A DNA stretch of 64,000 bases, taken from Sporolactobacillus shoreae. GTDB lineage: Bacteria > Bacillota > Bacilli > Bacillales > Sporolactobacillaceae. Below the pieces are notes generated by a model that had not been told where the DNA came from, did not search any database, and saw only the letters and a list, made by a program, of their open reading frames with translations. Both the position numbers and the translations under genes were made by a program. Where the stretch lies: the NCBI RefSeq assembly GCF_004684935.1, contig NZ_SRJD01000005.1, positions 62,001-126,000 on the forward strand. The letters run 5' to 3'. Below, piece after piece: positions 44,208-51,875 of the stretch. How positions within the stretch are numbered: the stretch's first letter is position 1; the number at the start of each line of letters is the position of its first letter.

Positions 44208-44999
44208 ATGATGGACTTGGCTGTTTTATCGACCTATGAAAACACTCAGATTTATTATGAAGAAAAAGGAAATGGAAATCCACCTATCTTATTAATACAC
44301 GGTGTAACAAATAGTCATTTAACATTTGATCAGGAATTTGAGTGGATGAGCAAAGAACACTTAGTCGTACGCTATGATTTACGGGGCCACGGCGACTCAT
44401 CAAAATCTGAAAAGTACACGCTTGACGATCATATCCATGACGGGATTGCGCTGATCACCCGATTAGGTCTCAGGAATGTCATACTTCTGGGCGAGTCTCT
44501 GGGAAGCTACATCGCACAAGGGATCGCAGTCAAACGGCCTGATTTGTTATCAAAGCTGATCCTTGTTGTCCCAGCATCGCATGGTGAAGGATCATCATTT
44601 GGGAAAGTACAAAGGGAACACGCCCATGAATTAATCGGTAAAACAAGCGACGAAGCATTCAGGATTTTATTTAAATATGTGATTCATACACCCTCAAGAT
44701 TGGATCCAATCGTAGAGCAGACGTTACAACATGATCATCTGTCCGTTACCCAAAAACAGGCGGCGATCCAGTCGATCACGCGATTTGATTTCCGAGAAGA
44801 TCTCCCAAAAATAGAGCTGCCCACACTCGTAATCAGCGGAAAGTTCGATAATTTAAATCCGCCTGACCTGGGAAAAGAAGTTTCTGATTTAATTCCGGAT
44901 GCGCAATTCATTGAATTTGACAATGAAGGTCATTTGCTAAGACTGGAAAACCCTGAACGTTTTAAAAGGGTCATAAGCAAATTTTTAAACATAAGCTAA
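44208..44999 (+). CDS. Alpha/beta hydrolase
   Basis: 263 residues with the alpha/beta-hydrolase fold: oxyanion LLIHGVTNSHLTF, YDLRGHGDSSKS, the nucleophile elbow LLGESLGSYIAQ (Ser in G-E-S-L-G), an Asp in ISGKFDNLNPP and the His in NEGHLLRLENPE, so the triad is complete. It resembles esterases and 3-oxoadipate enol-lactonase-like enzymes. GAAAGGA directly before the first ATG suggests the second ATG (44211) or the TTG at 44217 may be the real start. It is monocistronic with a strong terminator downstream. Confidence 0.85.
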   Translation: MMDLAVLSTYENTQIYYEEKGNGNPPILLIHGVTNSHLTFDQEFEWMSKEHLVVRYDLRGHGDSSKSEKYTLDDHIHDGIALITRLGLRNVILLGESLGSYIAQGIAVKRPDLLSKLILVVPASHGEGSSFGKVQREHAHELIGKTSDEAFRILFKYVIHTPSRLDPIVEQTLQHDHLSVTQKQAAIQSITRFDFREDLPKIELPTLVISGKFDNLNPPDLGKEVSDLIPDAQFIEFDNEGHLLRLENPERFKRVISKFLNIS

Positions 45000-45120
45000 A
45001 CAAATCAATTTAAGGTTCCCACAGATCAAACTTTTTCAAAGACAAAAATTAATCGTATTGATATATGGACGTTCCTACCATATAATTAAACTTTTTTATA
45101 AAACAGAAAGTTCATTCAAG

Positions 45121-45172
45121 AAGAAAAGGATCCATTTTGATCAATCTTTTTTCAAAATGGATTCTTTTCTTT
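45121..45172 (+). terminator. Terminator downstream of the hydrolase
   Basis: AAGAAAAGGATCCATTTTGA pairs with TCAAAATGGATTCTTTTCTT, followed by TTTTG. It forms a long stem about 120 bases beyond the hydrolase stop. The 45000-45120 stretch has no gene. Confidence 0.75.
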
Positions 45173-45224
45173 TGCTGTAAAGCATGGGTTTGTCGAACGT
45201 TTTTGAACAAATTTTATTTTAAAA

Positions 45225-45368
45225 CTACAGCATGCTTTCTTCAATATCCATGATAACAAGATCACTTTCCCACTTTTTCGTCAGATAAACCGGCTCACCG
45301 CTTTCTCTGCATATTTCCGCGATTTCATTGTAGTTCTTTCTTATCGCTACTGAAGGCTTTATCTTCAT
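45225..45368 (-). CDS. Orphan Phd/YefM-like antitoxin remnant
   Basis: A 47-residue frame starting at the ATG at 45368 with AAGGTGG six bases upstream. The sequence runs MKIKPSVAIRKNYNEIAEIC, then GEPVYLTKK, then DLVIMDIEESML. The start and the PVYLTK...DLV.MDIE pattern are those of Phd/YefM antitoxins, which are usually 80-90 residues and have an acidic C-terminal toxin-binding tail. Here the protein stops just after the MDIE strand, and no RelE- or Doc-like toxin follows. It could still bind DNA, but it is most likely a decayed half of a toxin-antitoxin pair. Confidence 0.65.
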   Translation of the reverse strand: MKIKPSVAIRKNYNEIAEICRESGEPVYLTKKWESDLVIMDIEESML

Positions 45369-45525
45369 GATGATCCACCTTATAGCAAAATAGTACACTT
45401 ATTACGTAATAATATGACTACCTCAATCAATTAGAAACAAAACGACGATCAAAAGATAACCAGCTCAAGACTCACTACGTCTCGGTATGGCTTCAGTTAA
45501 ACACGGCTTCGCTCGCATGAATTTG

Positions 45526-45554
45526 TTGACACCGTTTAAAGGGCATTGTACCAT
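45526..45554 (+). promoter_or_regulatory. Promoter of the arsR-like gene, possibly leaderless
   Basis: TTGACA (45526-45531), exactly 17 bases, TACCAT (45549-45554). The ATG at 45561 begins six bases after the -10 box, where transcription would start, and no ribosome site is present. A leaderless transcript is suggested. Confidence 0.5.
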
Positions 45555-45560
45555 AGTTCT

Positions 45561-45851
45561 ATGAATATAAAACAACCAAACAAAAATCTAGTTCTTGTTC
45601 CTATGTTAAAAGCTTTGGCTGACGAAACACGACTAGACATTGTTCGAACGCTGCGTGACACGCCAGGTGAATTAAGCTGCGGAGACATTGGCGAGAGGAT
45701 GAGTATTGCGAAATCAACTGCTTCGTATCATTTCAGGACATTGAGAGAAGCCGGGCTGATCAGCACCCGCAAAGACATTCGAACAAAATATGTCAGCCTG
45801 CGCCGTGATGTATTTGATGAGTATCTACCAGGTTTCCTGGATTCCTTGTGA
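45561..45851 (+). CDS. ArsR-family winged-helix repressor
   Basis: About 96 residues from the ATG at 45561; an in-frame TTG at 45546 falls inside the -10 region. The winged helix reads LKALADETRLDIVRTLRD, then GDIGERMSIAKSTASYHFRTLREAGLI. The metal-binding cysteine pair of classic ArsR (ELCVCDL) is absent; only one Cys occurs (LSCGDI). A non-metal inducer is therefore likely. The MFS gene 66 bases downstream is the probable target. Confidence 0.85.
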   Translation: MNIKQPNKNLVLVPMLKALADETRLDIVRTLRDTPGELSCGDIGERMSIAKSTASYHFRTLREAGLISTRKDIRTKYVSLRRDVFDEYLPGFLDSL

Positions 45852-45917
45852 GTCCGGGTATTTATTTATTTTATAGTTCCATTATTGTAGAACAATAAAA
45901 TTATGAAGGAGATCACA

Positions 45918-47087
45918 ATGAAGAAAATTCCAGTACTCTTTTTTATAACCACGTTTATCATCGGAACAGACACTTTCCTCATTTCACCACTCTTACCGAC
46001 ACTTAGCCAGGTGTACCATACACCATCCAATCTTTCGGGATGGATGGTCAGCGCTTATGCACTAGGCTACGCCTTATTTGCCTTGATTGCCGGTCCTTTA
46101 TCCGATGGCATGGATCGAAAAAAAGTCATGATCCTCGGCTTGTTTGGCTTTGCTCTGGCAACCTTTTTGTGCGCGATCTCTCCAAGTTTTTGGACAATGA
46201 TTCTTTTCAGATTCCTGGCCGGCGTCAGTGCCGCTTTCGTTACCCCGCAAGTTTGGGCTTCCATTCCACAGCTTGTCGCACCCAAAGCAATCATCAAAAC
46301 AATGGGCTATGCAACTGCCGGCCTTTCTGTTTCCCAAATGATCGGCCTTCCTGCAGGTAGCTATCTCGCAGCCTTCTCATGGCACGCGCCGTTTTTTGTC
46401 CTTTCTCTCTTTGCATTGCTCCTGAATTTTACGATCCTGTTGATGTTACCTTCAATACCTGCCACTCGAACAAACAAGAGTCGTCACATGGGACAAATTT
46501 ACATATCTATTATGAGGGCCCCTCGTGCCCTAAATTTTTTTGCAGCCTACTTCATGTTTCAAACCGGTTTTTTCACCTCCTATGCATTTTTCGGAACCTG
46601 GTTCACTCAAGCCTTTTCTCTAAATGTAGCTTCTATTGGCACGAACATGATCCTGCTTGGGCTCGGCAACTTAATCGGATCACTTTTCGGCAGCAAACTC
46701 GTCGCAAAAATAGGCGTGGCAAAATCCATACTCTTTTCTTTAATTTTTTTATCCGTCACTTACGCACTTCTACCGTTCTCCGGATTCCTGTGGATCGCCG
46801 AAAGCCTGTTCTTTCTCATCTTTTTAGTTGGCGGTTTTATTTTCCCAGTTATGATGAGCACGCTTCAATCACTTGCACCGTCAGCACGAGGCACCGTGTC
46901 GGCTTTAACCAGCGCCGTGATGTATGCCGGTACCACAGTGGGAGGCGTTATCGGCGGGCTGTTATTTGGCCCATTTCATGGGTTTACCGGGATCGGGCTG
47001 TTTGCTGCGATAATGAATATAATCCCCCTCTTCATCTTTCAAAGAGCGGGACTGTTTCATGACGCAAAAGAAGAGAGGGCACACTGA
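45918..47087 (+). CDS. MFS transporter, AraJ/YdhP drug-efflux type
   Basis: About 389 residues from the ATG at 45918 with AAGGAG eight bases upstream (an earlier ATG at 45903 overlaps the ribosome site). Twelve spans are predicted. The start VLFFITTFIIGTDTFLISPLLPTL and motif A GPLSDGMDRKKVMI fit the DHA1 family. GYATAGLSVSQMIGLPAGSYLA is motif C-like. It is paired with the ArsR-type regulator just upstream. Confidence 0.86.
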   Translation: MKKIPVLFFITTFIIGTDTFLISPLLPTLSQVYHTPSNLSGWMVSAYALGYALFALIAGPLSDGMDRKKVMILGLFGFALATFLCAISPSFWTMILFRFLAGVSAAFVTPQVWASIPQLVAPKAIIKTMGYATAGLSVSQMIGLPAGSYLAAFSWHAPFFVLSLFALLLNFTILLMLPSIPATRTNKSRHMGQIYISIMRAPRALNFFAAYFMFQTGFFTSYAFFGTWFTQAFSLNVASIGTNMILLGLGNLIGSLFGSKLVAKIGVAKSILFSLIFLSVTYALLPFSGFLWIAESLFFLIFLVGGFIFPVMMSTLQSLAPSARGTVSALTSAVMYAGTTVGGVIGGLLFGPFHGFTGIGLFAAIMNIIPLFIFQRAGLFHDAKEERAH

Positions 47088-47141
47088 TCCTGCCACTCTG
47101 CATCCGTCGGTGAACGGTGGGCAGAGTCACAAGCGCCTGCC

Positions 47142-47639
47142 TTATTTGACTCGATCAATGATCCGGTCGGCAGCCTGAGAAGCGGTGATGCTGCTGACAT
47201 CTATTTTTGTTGTATTCATTTCTTTATATAATTTCAGTCTTGCAGTACTGGTTTCTATTTGTTCCACAGTTCTGATCCCCTTCTCCACATCTTTCATGAT
47301 ATGTACCCGGAGCGCTTCCTCGGTGCAAATCAGCGAAATTTTGTGGAGTTCGTATTCTGTATTCAGGCGGGACAAAATTTGTTCAAAAATATATTCCTGG
47401 TGAATCACCCAGCAGAAAACAATGTATTGAAATCCTGAATTTTTTAAATAAGCATTCAGCAGGTATGTAATGTTATCAATGACCATTTTCTTGTTTTCTT
47501 CCGTGATATTCCATGGATTCATCTTCCAGCACCAATCTCCGTCCAAAAAAACGCTTGGCTCCAGCCGGTCAGACAAGATTTCGGATACAGTGGATTTCCC
47601 TACGCCCATTGTTCCGTTAATGATAATCAGTTTTTTCAT
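47142..47639 (-). CDS. P-loop small-molecule kinase-like protein
   Basis: 165 residues with P-loop GTMGVGKST (9-17), a DGDWCWKMNPW segment where kinases place the acceptor Asp, and a lid-like region (RLKLYKEMNTTKID). The fold resembles nucleoside, gluconate or antibiotic phosphotransferases of the AAA_33/CPT type. It is the third gene of an operon with a TetR regulator and a methyltransferase, 13 bases after the latter. A modifying role against a toxic small molecule is possible (inference). Confidence 0.75.
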   Translation of the reverse strand: MKKLIIINGTMGVGKSTVSEILSDRLEPSVFLDGDWCWKMNPWNITEENKKMVIDNITYLLNAYLKNSGFQYIVFCWVIHQEYIFEQILSRLNTEYELHKISLICTEEALRVHIMKDVEKGIRTVEQIETSTARLKLYKEMNTTKIDVSSITASQAADRIIDRVK

Positions 47640-47652
47640 TTGGTTTCCTCTG

Positions 47653-48318
47653 TCAAATTTTTTTGGCCATAAATATAGCCGTATTTTTATACTGACGATG
47701 AAGTTTAACCTCTTTAAAACCGGCTGATTTTAGCAGTTTTATTTGATTTTCCGCGGTACATGGCGTATCGATATGATAGAAACCGTGAGTCAATCCAAGT
47801 TCAGACCTGAGCCGCTTACTTTCTGCAAAGAAAAAGTCTTCATCTTTTTGTGAGTTCGCAATATAATCGGTCTCAATATAGAACCCGTCAGATGATAGGC
47901 AATAATAGATTTTCTTATACAGAGTTACCTTTTGTTTATGTGTAAAATGATGCATCGTTTGGACAGATAGTGCGCTATCAAATTTTCCCATCCCGAAGTC
48001 AACATCAAAATATGATCCATTAATAAGAGTCAACTGGTCAGCTTTATCAATGTATTTTGATTTCAAGCGTTCAAGCATTTTTGATGATAAGTCTATTCCT
48101 GTAACATTTATGGTTGGATTTAATTTAAGTATTTCGTCTAACTCTAAGCCAGTACCGCATCCCAAGTCTAATAAATTCAAATCCTCTCTTTTCGGGACCA
48201 GCCGCGCAGTTTCAGTATAAAACTCATTGGAATCAGTAACACTTTCAAGCATGTGTTTTTCATAGTTATCAACTCTTCTGTCAAAAAAACGGCCCATTTC
48301 TTCTAATAACTCACTCAT
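47653..48318 (-). CDS. Class I SAM-dependent methyltransferase
   Basis: 221 residues with SAM-binding motif I LLDLGCGTGLELDEI, motif II region VTGIDLSSKMLERLK, and FDSALSVQTMHHFTHKQK as motif IV. The N-terminal MGRFFDRRVDNYEKHML is typical of small-molecule methyltransferases in bacilli. It lies 11 bases after the TetR stop and 13 before the kinase gene, so all three are co-transcribed. The substrate is unknown. Confidence 0.88.
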   Translation of the reverse strand: MSELLEEMGRFFDRRVDNYEKHMLESVTDSNEFYTETARLVPKREDLNLLDLGCGTGLELDEILKLNPTINVTGIDLSSKMLERLKSKYIDKADQLTLINGSYFDVDFGMGKFDSALSVQTMHHFTHKQKVTLYKKIYYCLSSDGFYIETDYIANSQKDEDFFFAESKRLRSELGLTHGFYHIDTPCTAENQIKLLKSAGFKEVKLHRQYKNTAIFMAKKI

Positions 48319-48329
48319 AGTTTTTCTCC

Positions 48330-48884
48330 TTAAATGACCAAAGAAAATCTGTGAAAAGCGTTTTTCATTAACTCAACGACCTTTTCATGAGGTAAATCAA
48401 TATCATTGGACACAATTTGTGTTGCAATTCCGTGCGAATAGAGCCAAACGTCTCTGAAAAGACATTGAGCGCGTTCAAGACTTAATCCTGTTACATTTTT
48501 GGCATTCATAATTGAAGGTTGGTTCCAATCTTCATGAAGTATTTCTTCAATGCTTTTTCCCTCACAGGTTTTATCCATAAACAGGGTATTAAAAATATTT
48601 TTTTCTTTTCGTGCAAATTCGATATAGGCAATGCTCTGCGTTAAAAGCCTATTTTCATCGCTCATTTTACTTTCCATAAATGAGTTATAGTAATTGTTTA
48701 GTTTTTCAATTACATCTTGTTTCAACGCGTCCATATTTTTGTAGATACGGAACAGTGGCTTCGTTGAACAATTCAATAGATCGGCGAGACTTCGAGCGTT
48801 TATACTTTCCATTCCGCTCTTCCTTACTAACTCAGTTGCTGCTGCTAAAATATCTTCTTTTTTTATAATTGGTATCGGTGGCAT
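48330..48884 (-). CDS. TetR/AcrR family regulator
   Basis: 184 residues with a TetR-type helix-turn-helix (ILAAATELVRKSGMESINARSLADLLNCSTKPLFRIYKNMDALK). The C-terminal domain resembles TetR_C_33-like or WHG domains. It is first in an operon with a methyltransferase and a kinase. A strong palindromic operator lies just upstream (48901-48930), so it is likely autoregulated. Confidence 0.9.
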   Translation of the reverse strand: MPPIPIIKKEDILAAATELVRKSGMESINARSLADLLNCSTKPLFRIYKNMDALKQDVIEKLNNYYNSFMESKMSDENRLLTQSIAYIEFARKEKNIFNTLFMDKTCEGKSIEEILHEDWNQPSIMNAKNVTGLSLERAQCLFRDVWLYSHGIATQIVSNDIDLPHEKVVELMKNAFHRFSLVI

Positions 48885-48900
48885 TTTTAACTTCCTTTAA

Positions 48901-48930
48901 GGTAACGTTAGTTGCGTAACGTTTGTTACC
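48901..48930. promoter_or_regulatory. Operator of the TetR/methyltransferase/kinase operon
   Basis: GGTAAC at 48901 and its inverse GTTACC at 48925 flank two direct copies of TAACGTT at 48903 and 48917, 14 bp apart. It lies 17 bases upstream of the regulator's ATG and overlaps the expected promoter. Confidence 0.62.
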
Positions 48931-49108
48931 ATAATAATGCAGTTCACTTTTAGTGTCAATTATTTCACTAACCAGCTCTTACGAATCTGGGGAAGTATTC
49001 TACGTACGGGTTGCATCACCTCGGTAAAATCTATTGAAATTTAATAAAAAGCCCTTAAAATTAAAGGCTTTTTATGCACCACTGTTTAGTTAATCGCACG
49101 ATTATGAT

Positions 49109-49978
49109 TTATTCCCTGATCACGAGAAGTACCCCGCTGAGGACTAAGACTGCACCGATCCAGAATGTTCCGCCTATACTTTCTCCCAGAAGAAGCCACC
49201 CAAGGAGTGTGCCCATTAATGGTTGAAAAAAGAAGAACAAACCGCCGCTTGACGCGTTCAACAATTGTAATCCGCGATTCCAGAGTAAAAATCCGCAGGC
49301 AGTTGAAACAACTCCCAAATAGAGAATGCCGCCCCAGATTACCGGATGAGCCAACTGATTCATATTGATTTCATGCAGCTGTCCTAAAGTAAAAGGCGTA
49401 AGTATCACAATAGCGACTAAAATGGAGTAGTTTGTTATTTCAATTGATGAATAGCTTTTCGGGACACCTTTTACAAGAACGGACATGAGTGCCCATGTCA
49501 GTGCCGCAATCAGAAGGAAAAACCCACCCAATTGACCGGGCATGTTAATATGACCGTTTCCGACAATCAATAATACTCCAATCGTTGCTAAACCAACAGA
49601 CACGGCTTTTTTCACATTCAGCCGTTCTTTAAGCAGCAGCCGGGCAAAGATGACCATAAAAGCTGGAGTAGAAGAAGTAATAACAGCTCCCATTTGTGCT
49701 GAAGAAAACATCGTGCCGAATTCCTGCGTTACGATTGAAATCGTATTGCCAATGACCCCAATTAATACTACTAATACAAGATCGCGTTTATGGATTCTCC
49801 ATGACTGCTTTTTTATCAGGCTAATGATCAGTAGCGTTATAAAAGCGACACAATATCTCATCCAAACAAGCTCTATTGGTGGTATCACGGCTACGACAAC
49901 TTTAACGACAACATACATACCGCCCCAGATGCTGGCGGCCAAAGCTAAATATAGAGAACCTAACCAAGTGTTTTTCAA
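49109..49978 (-). CDS. EamA/DMT-superfamily transporter
   Basis: Ten spans in two EamA repeats, about 289 residues from the TTG at 49978, which has GGAGGG eight bases upstream; the longer frame to 50011 lacks a site. Typical segments are LYLALAASIWGGMYVVVKVV, GAVITSSTPAFMVIFARLLLKERL and FFFFQPLMGTLLGWLLLGE. It is the second DMT transporter of the window. It is monocistronic. Confidence 0.88.
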   Translation of the reverse strand: MKNTWLGSLYLALAASIWGGMYVVVKVVVAVIPPIELVWMRYCVAFITLLIISLIKKQSWRIHKRDLVLVVLIGVIGNTISIVTQEFGTMFSSAQMGAVITSSTPAFMVIFARLLLKERLNVKKAVSVGLATIGVLLIVGNGHINMPGQLGGFFLLIAALTWALMSVLVKGVPKSYSSIEITNYSILVAIVILTPFTLGQLHEINMNQLAHPVIWGGILYLGVVSTACGFLLWNRGLQLLNASSGGLFFFFQPLMGTLLGWLLLGESIGGTFWIGAVLVLSGVLLVIRE

Positions 49979-50321
49979 TTTCTGTACCCTCCGTATTTGA
50001 AGTCTGGTCAATAGATGCCCCTGACGGAGAGAAGCGGTCCCTTCACTCCATTAAGGACGGAGGAGTGCCGCTGGTACATCATTTTCAAATAATGGAGCTG
50101 AAAACATTTTGTTTCACCTCTGTTTCAATTAACATGTATTCTTTAAAACTCATTCTACTTTGCAGAATTTATTTTTACAATCTCATTTTTTCTTGAAAAT
50201 AATCTATCACCCGTTTTTTCTAAATTAAAGACGCGCCCATCTGTCACAGGATATGAAGATAGGCATATGGTGTAATTGAGTTTGAAGTATTAGAAATCAC
50301 TTACAAGGAGATCTCATCTGA
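49979..50321. other. Intergenic stretch with a hairpin, no gene seen
   Basis: About 340 bases divergent between the DMT transporter and the proline-rich protein. A strong imperfect hairpin at 50033-50072 (AGCGG...CCGCT with inner CACTCC/GGAGGAGTG) would lie in the DMT mRNA leader. The rest is AT-rich and should hold both promoters. I see no T-box or known riboswitch core. Confidence 0.5.
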
Positions 50322-50669
50322 ATGAATGAATTCTATTCCTATGATCCGCCTCAGGATTTTGAGACGATCAATCAACCTTATTATACCGATGACTTAACCC
50401 CTTATCAGGATCGTCAGACCGGTACGCCTCCTGCGATGCCCTACCCGATGCAGCCGCAACCAGGCGGACCTTACCCGACACAGCCCACATCGCCCATGCC
50501 TTACCCGGCTCCATCCCATCCAGGGGCGCCTTATCCGACGCAGCCATACCCGATGCCCTATCCGCCGCCCCCCTCCGGTCCGCCCTATTATGGTGTACCG
50601 CGCCCGAGACCGCCCTACTGGGGACCGGGAACAGGTACTCCCTGGCCATACGGCACGCCGCGTTTTTGA
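50322..50669 (+). CDS. Proline/tyrosine-rich low-complexity protein
   Basis: 115 residues with a charged N-terminus (MNEFYSYDPPQDFETINQPY) and then almost only P, Y, G, T, Q and M, with repeated PYPTQP and MPYP units and a PPYWGPGTGTPWPYG end. There is no signal peptide or membrane span. GGAG lies 11 bases upstream of the ATG, rather far. Such proteins occur as spore-coat or surface components in bacilli, which would suit a spore-former, but the function is unknown. The reading frame is favoured by its strongly coding-like repeat periodicity. Confidence 0.62.
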   Translation: MNEFYSYDPPQDFETINQPYYTDDLTPYQDRQTGTPPAMPYPMQPQPGGPYPTQPTSPMPYPAPSHPGAPYPTQPYPMPYPPPPSGPPYYGVPRPRPPYWGPGTGTPWPYGTPRF

Positions 50670-50752
50670 GTAAAAGATTTTTTCAACACGAACACTGGAT
50701 TGGCCCTTATGAACAACAAGTTATTTGCCCTTGATTATGACCGTACAAAACA

Positions 50753-50802
50753 AGAAAGTTCTTTACCGGTACCAAGAAACCCACCAGTAAAGAACTCTTT
50801 CT
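50753..50802. terminator. Bidirectional terminator-like hairpin with GTTCTTTAC stem
   Basis: AGAAAGTTCTTTAC pairs with GTAAAGAACTCTTTCT with a single bulge. It lies between the convergent proline-rich and PNPOx-like genes. The stem sequence is nearly the same as at 41284-41332. Confidence 0.68.
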
Positions 50803-50871
50803 AATAAGTGAAAGACGTCGATGGAATGACATTAGATAAATATAAGTCTCCTCTCTTCTAAATCTTACAGG

Positions 50872-51414
50872 TTATTTCTCACCCGCTCTTTGCCCTGGAA
50901 CAAATTTCCGGTCGGGGTCAAGCGGGTTTTCTTTAGCGGACAGATCCTCTGGACTGAGACAGAATATTGCGGTGGCGCTTCCCATGGAAGAACGGTATTT
51001 TTCAACCTGGTTTCTTGACAACGGTCTGTTATAGTATCCGGGAACATATTTATCAAGCATCTTCTGCATCGCCTCTGTCCCTTCGTCAAGATTGGAAATG
51101 CGGGCGACTTTGCCAAATAACATGACGCTCAGATAAGCCGTGCTGGTATGCGCAGGCACGGTATGAGCCATTGTCCCGTATTCTTCACAGACTGTAAAAC
51201 AAACGTTTGAATGAACCTGTAAAATATCTGCCTTTCTCCCCTCAGTTGCTCCGTGAAAATAAATTTTGTTGTTGTACCAAACAAAGTTCAAAGGAACAAC
51301 ATACGGTTGATTCTCTTCGGAAAGGCCCAAGAATCCAATCCGCGCGTGGTTCAGAAAGAGATTGATTTTTTCTTGATCCCGACATTCGTTCATCTGTCTT
51401 CTCATGGGGTGCAT
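50872..51414 (-). CDS. Pyridoxamine 5'-phosphate oxidase-like flavin-binding protein
   Basis: About 180 residues from the ATG at 51414 with AGGTGG upstream; the frame also opens at 51438 without a site. The split-barrel segments [49 protein letters not shown] and [13 protein letters not shown] are those of the NimA/PNPOx-like group, which bind FMN or heme and may reduce nitro compounds. It is divergent from a MocR gene, a very common pair. That MocR is now a pseudogene, so this gene may be constitutive or silent. Confidence 0.87.
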   Translation of the reverse strand: MHPMRRQMNECRDQEKINLFLNHARIGFLGLSEENQPYVVPLNFVWYNNKIYFHGATEGRKADILQVHSNVCFTVCEEYGTMAHTVPAHTSTAYLSVMLFGKVARISNLDEGTEAMQKMLDKYVPGYYNRPLSRNQVEKYRSSMGSATAIFCLSPEDLSAKENPLDPDRKFVPGQRAGEK

Positions 51415-51469
51415 CTTATTTTTCCACCTTTCAGCCATCTATTGGTTATAATCTTTATTATAAGAACCA

Positions 51470-51491
51470 CTGTATCTTTTGAAAGATACAG
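51470..51491. promoter_or_regulatory. MocR operator between PNPOx-like and mocR genes
   Basis: A perfect inverted repeat, CTGTATCTTT and AAAGATACAG, with a 2-base spacer. On the minus strand it sits just upstream of TATAAT-like boxes of the PNPOx-like gene. It is probably the binding site of the now disrupted MocR protein. Confidence 0.62.
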
Positions 51492-51875
51492 TTTTTGATC
51501 TTCAAACCAGTACAGAGGCGGGAGAGACTTGGAAATTGTTCCGGAACTTGATAACCGTTTAAAGGATCCTTTGTATAGCCAATTGTATCAGTACTTCAAA
51601 GCTGAGATTGAGAAATCCGCACTTCAAAGAAACACTCATCTTCCATCGATTCGTTATCTGGCAGATACTTTAAACGTGAGTCACACAACCGTACAAATGG
51701 CGTATCAGCAGCTTCTTGCTGACGGCTATATTAAAAGCAAGGAACGCAGCGGCTACTATGTTGCCGAACTGGACAGCGATTTTATTAACTCCGCTGACAT
51801 CCGCAGCCCAAACACTTCTTCAGCAGGTTCTGCGGGGGAGAATACAGGCGGCGTTTTATATGATTTTTTTATTAC

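Noticed and set aside
46379-47062. 227-codon plus-strand frame within the ArsR-linked MFS gene
   Set aside because: Out of frame with the MFS gene, which has the clear motifs; composition (H, S, R, F) is that of a shifted frame.
38710-50035. 14-base match GATGCCCCTGACGG near 38723 and 50014
   Set aside because: One copy is inside a coding region and the flanks differ entirely; a chance match is the simplest explanation.
49979-50130. Guanidine-II (mini-ykkC) riboswitch before the DMT transporter, because of two ACGG motifs
   Set aside because: The ACGG motifs lie on the strand opposite to the transporter mRNA and are not in hairpin loops.
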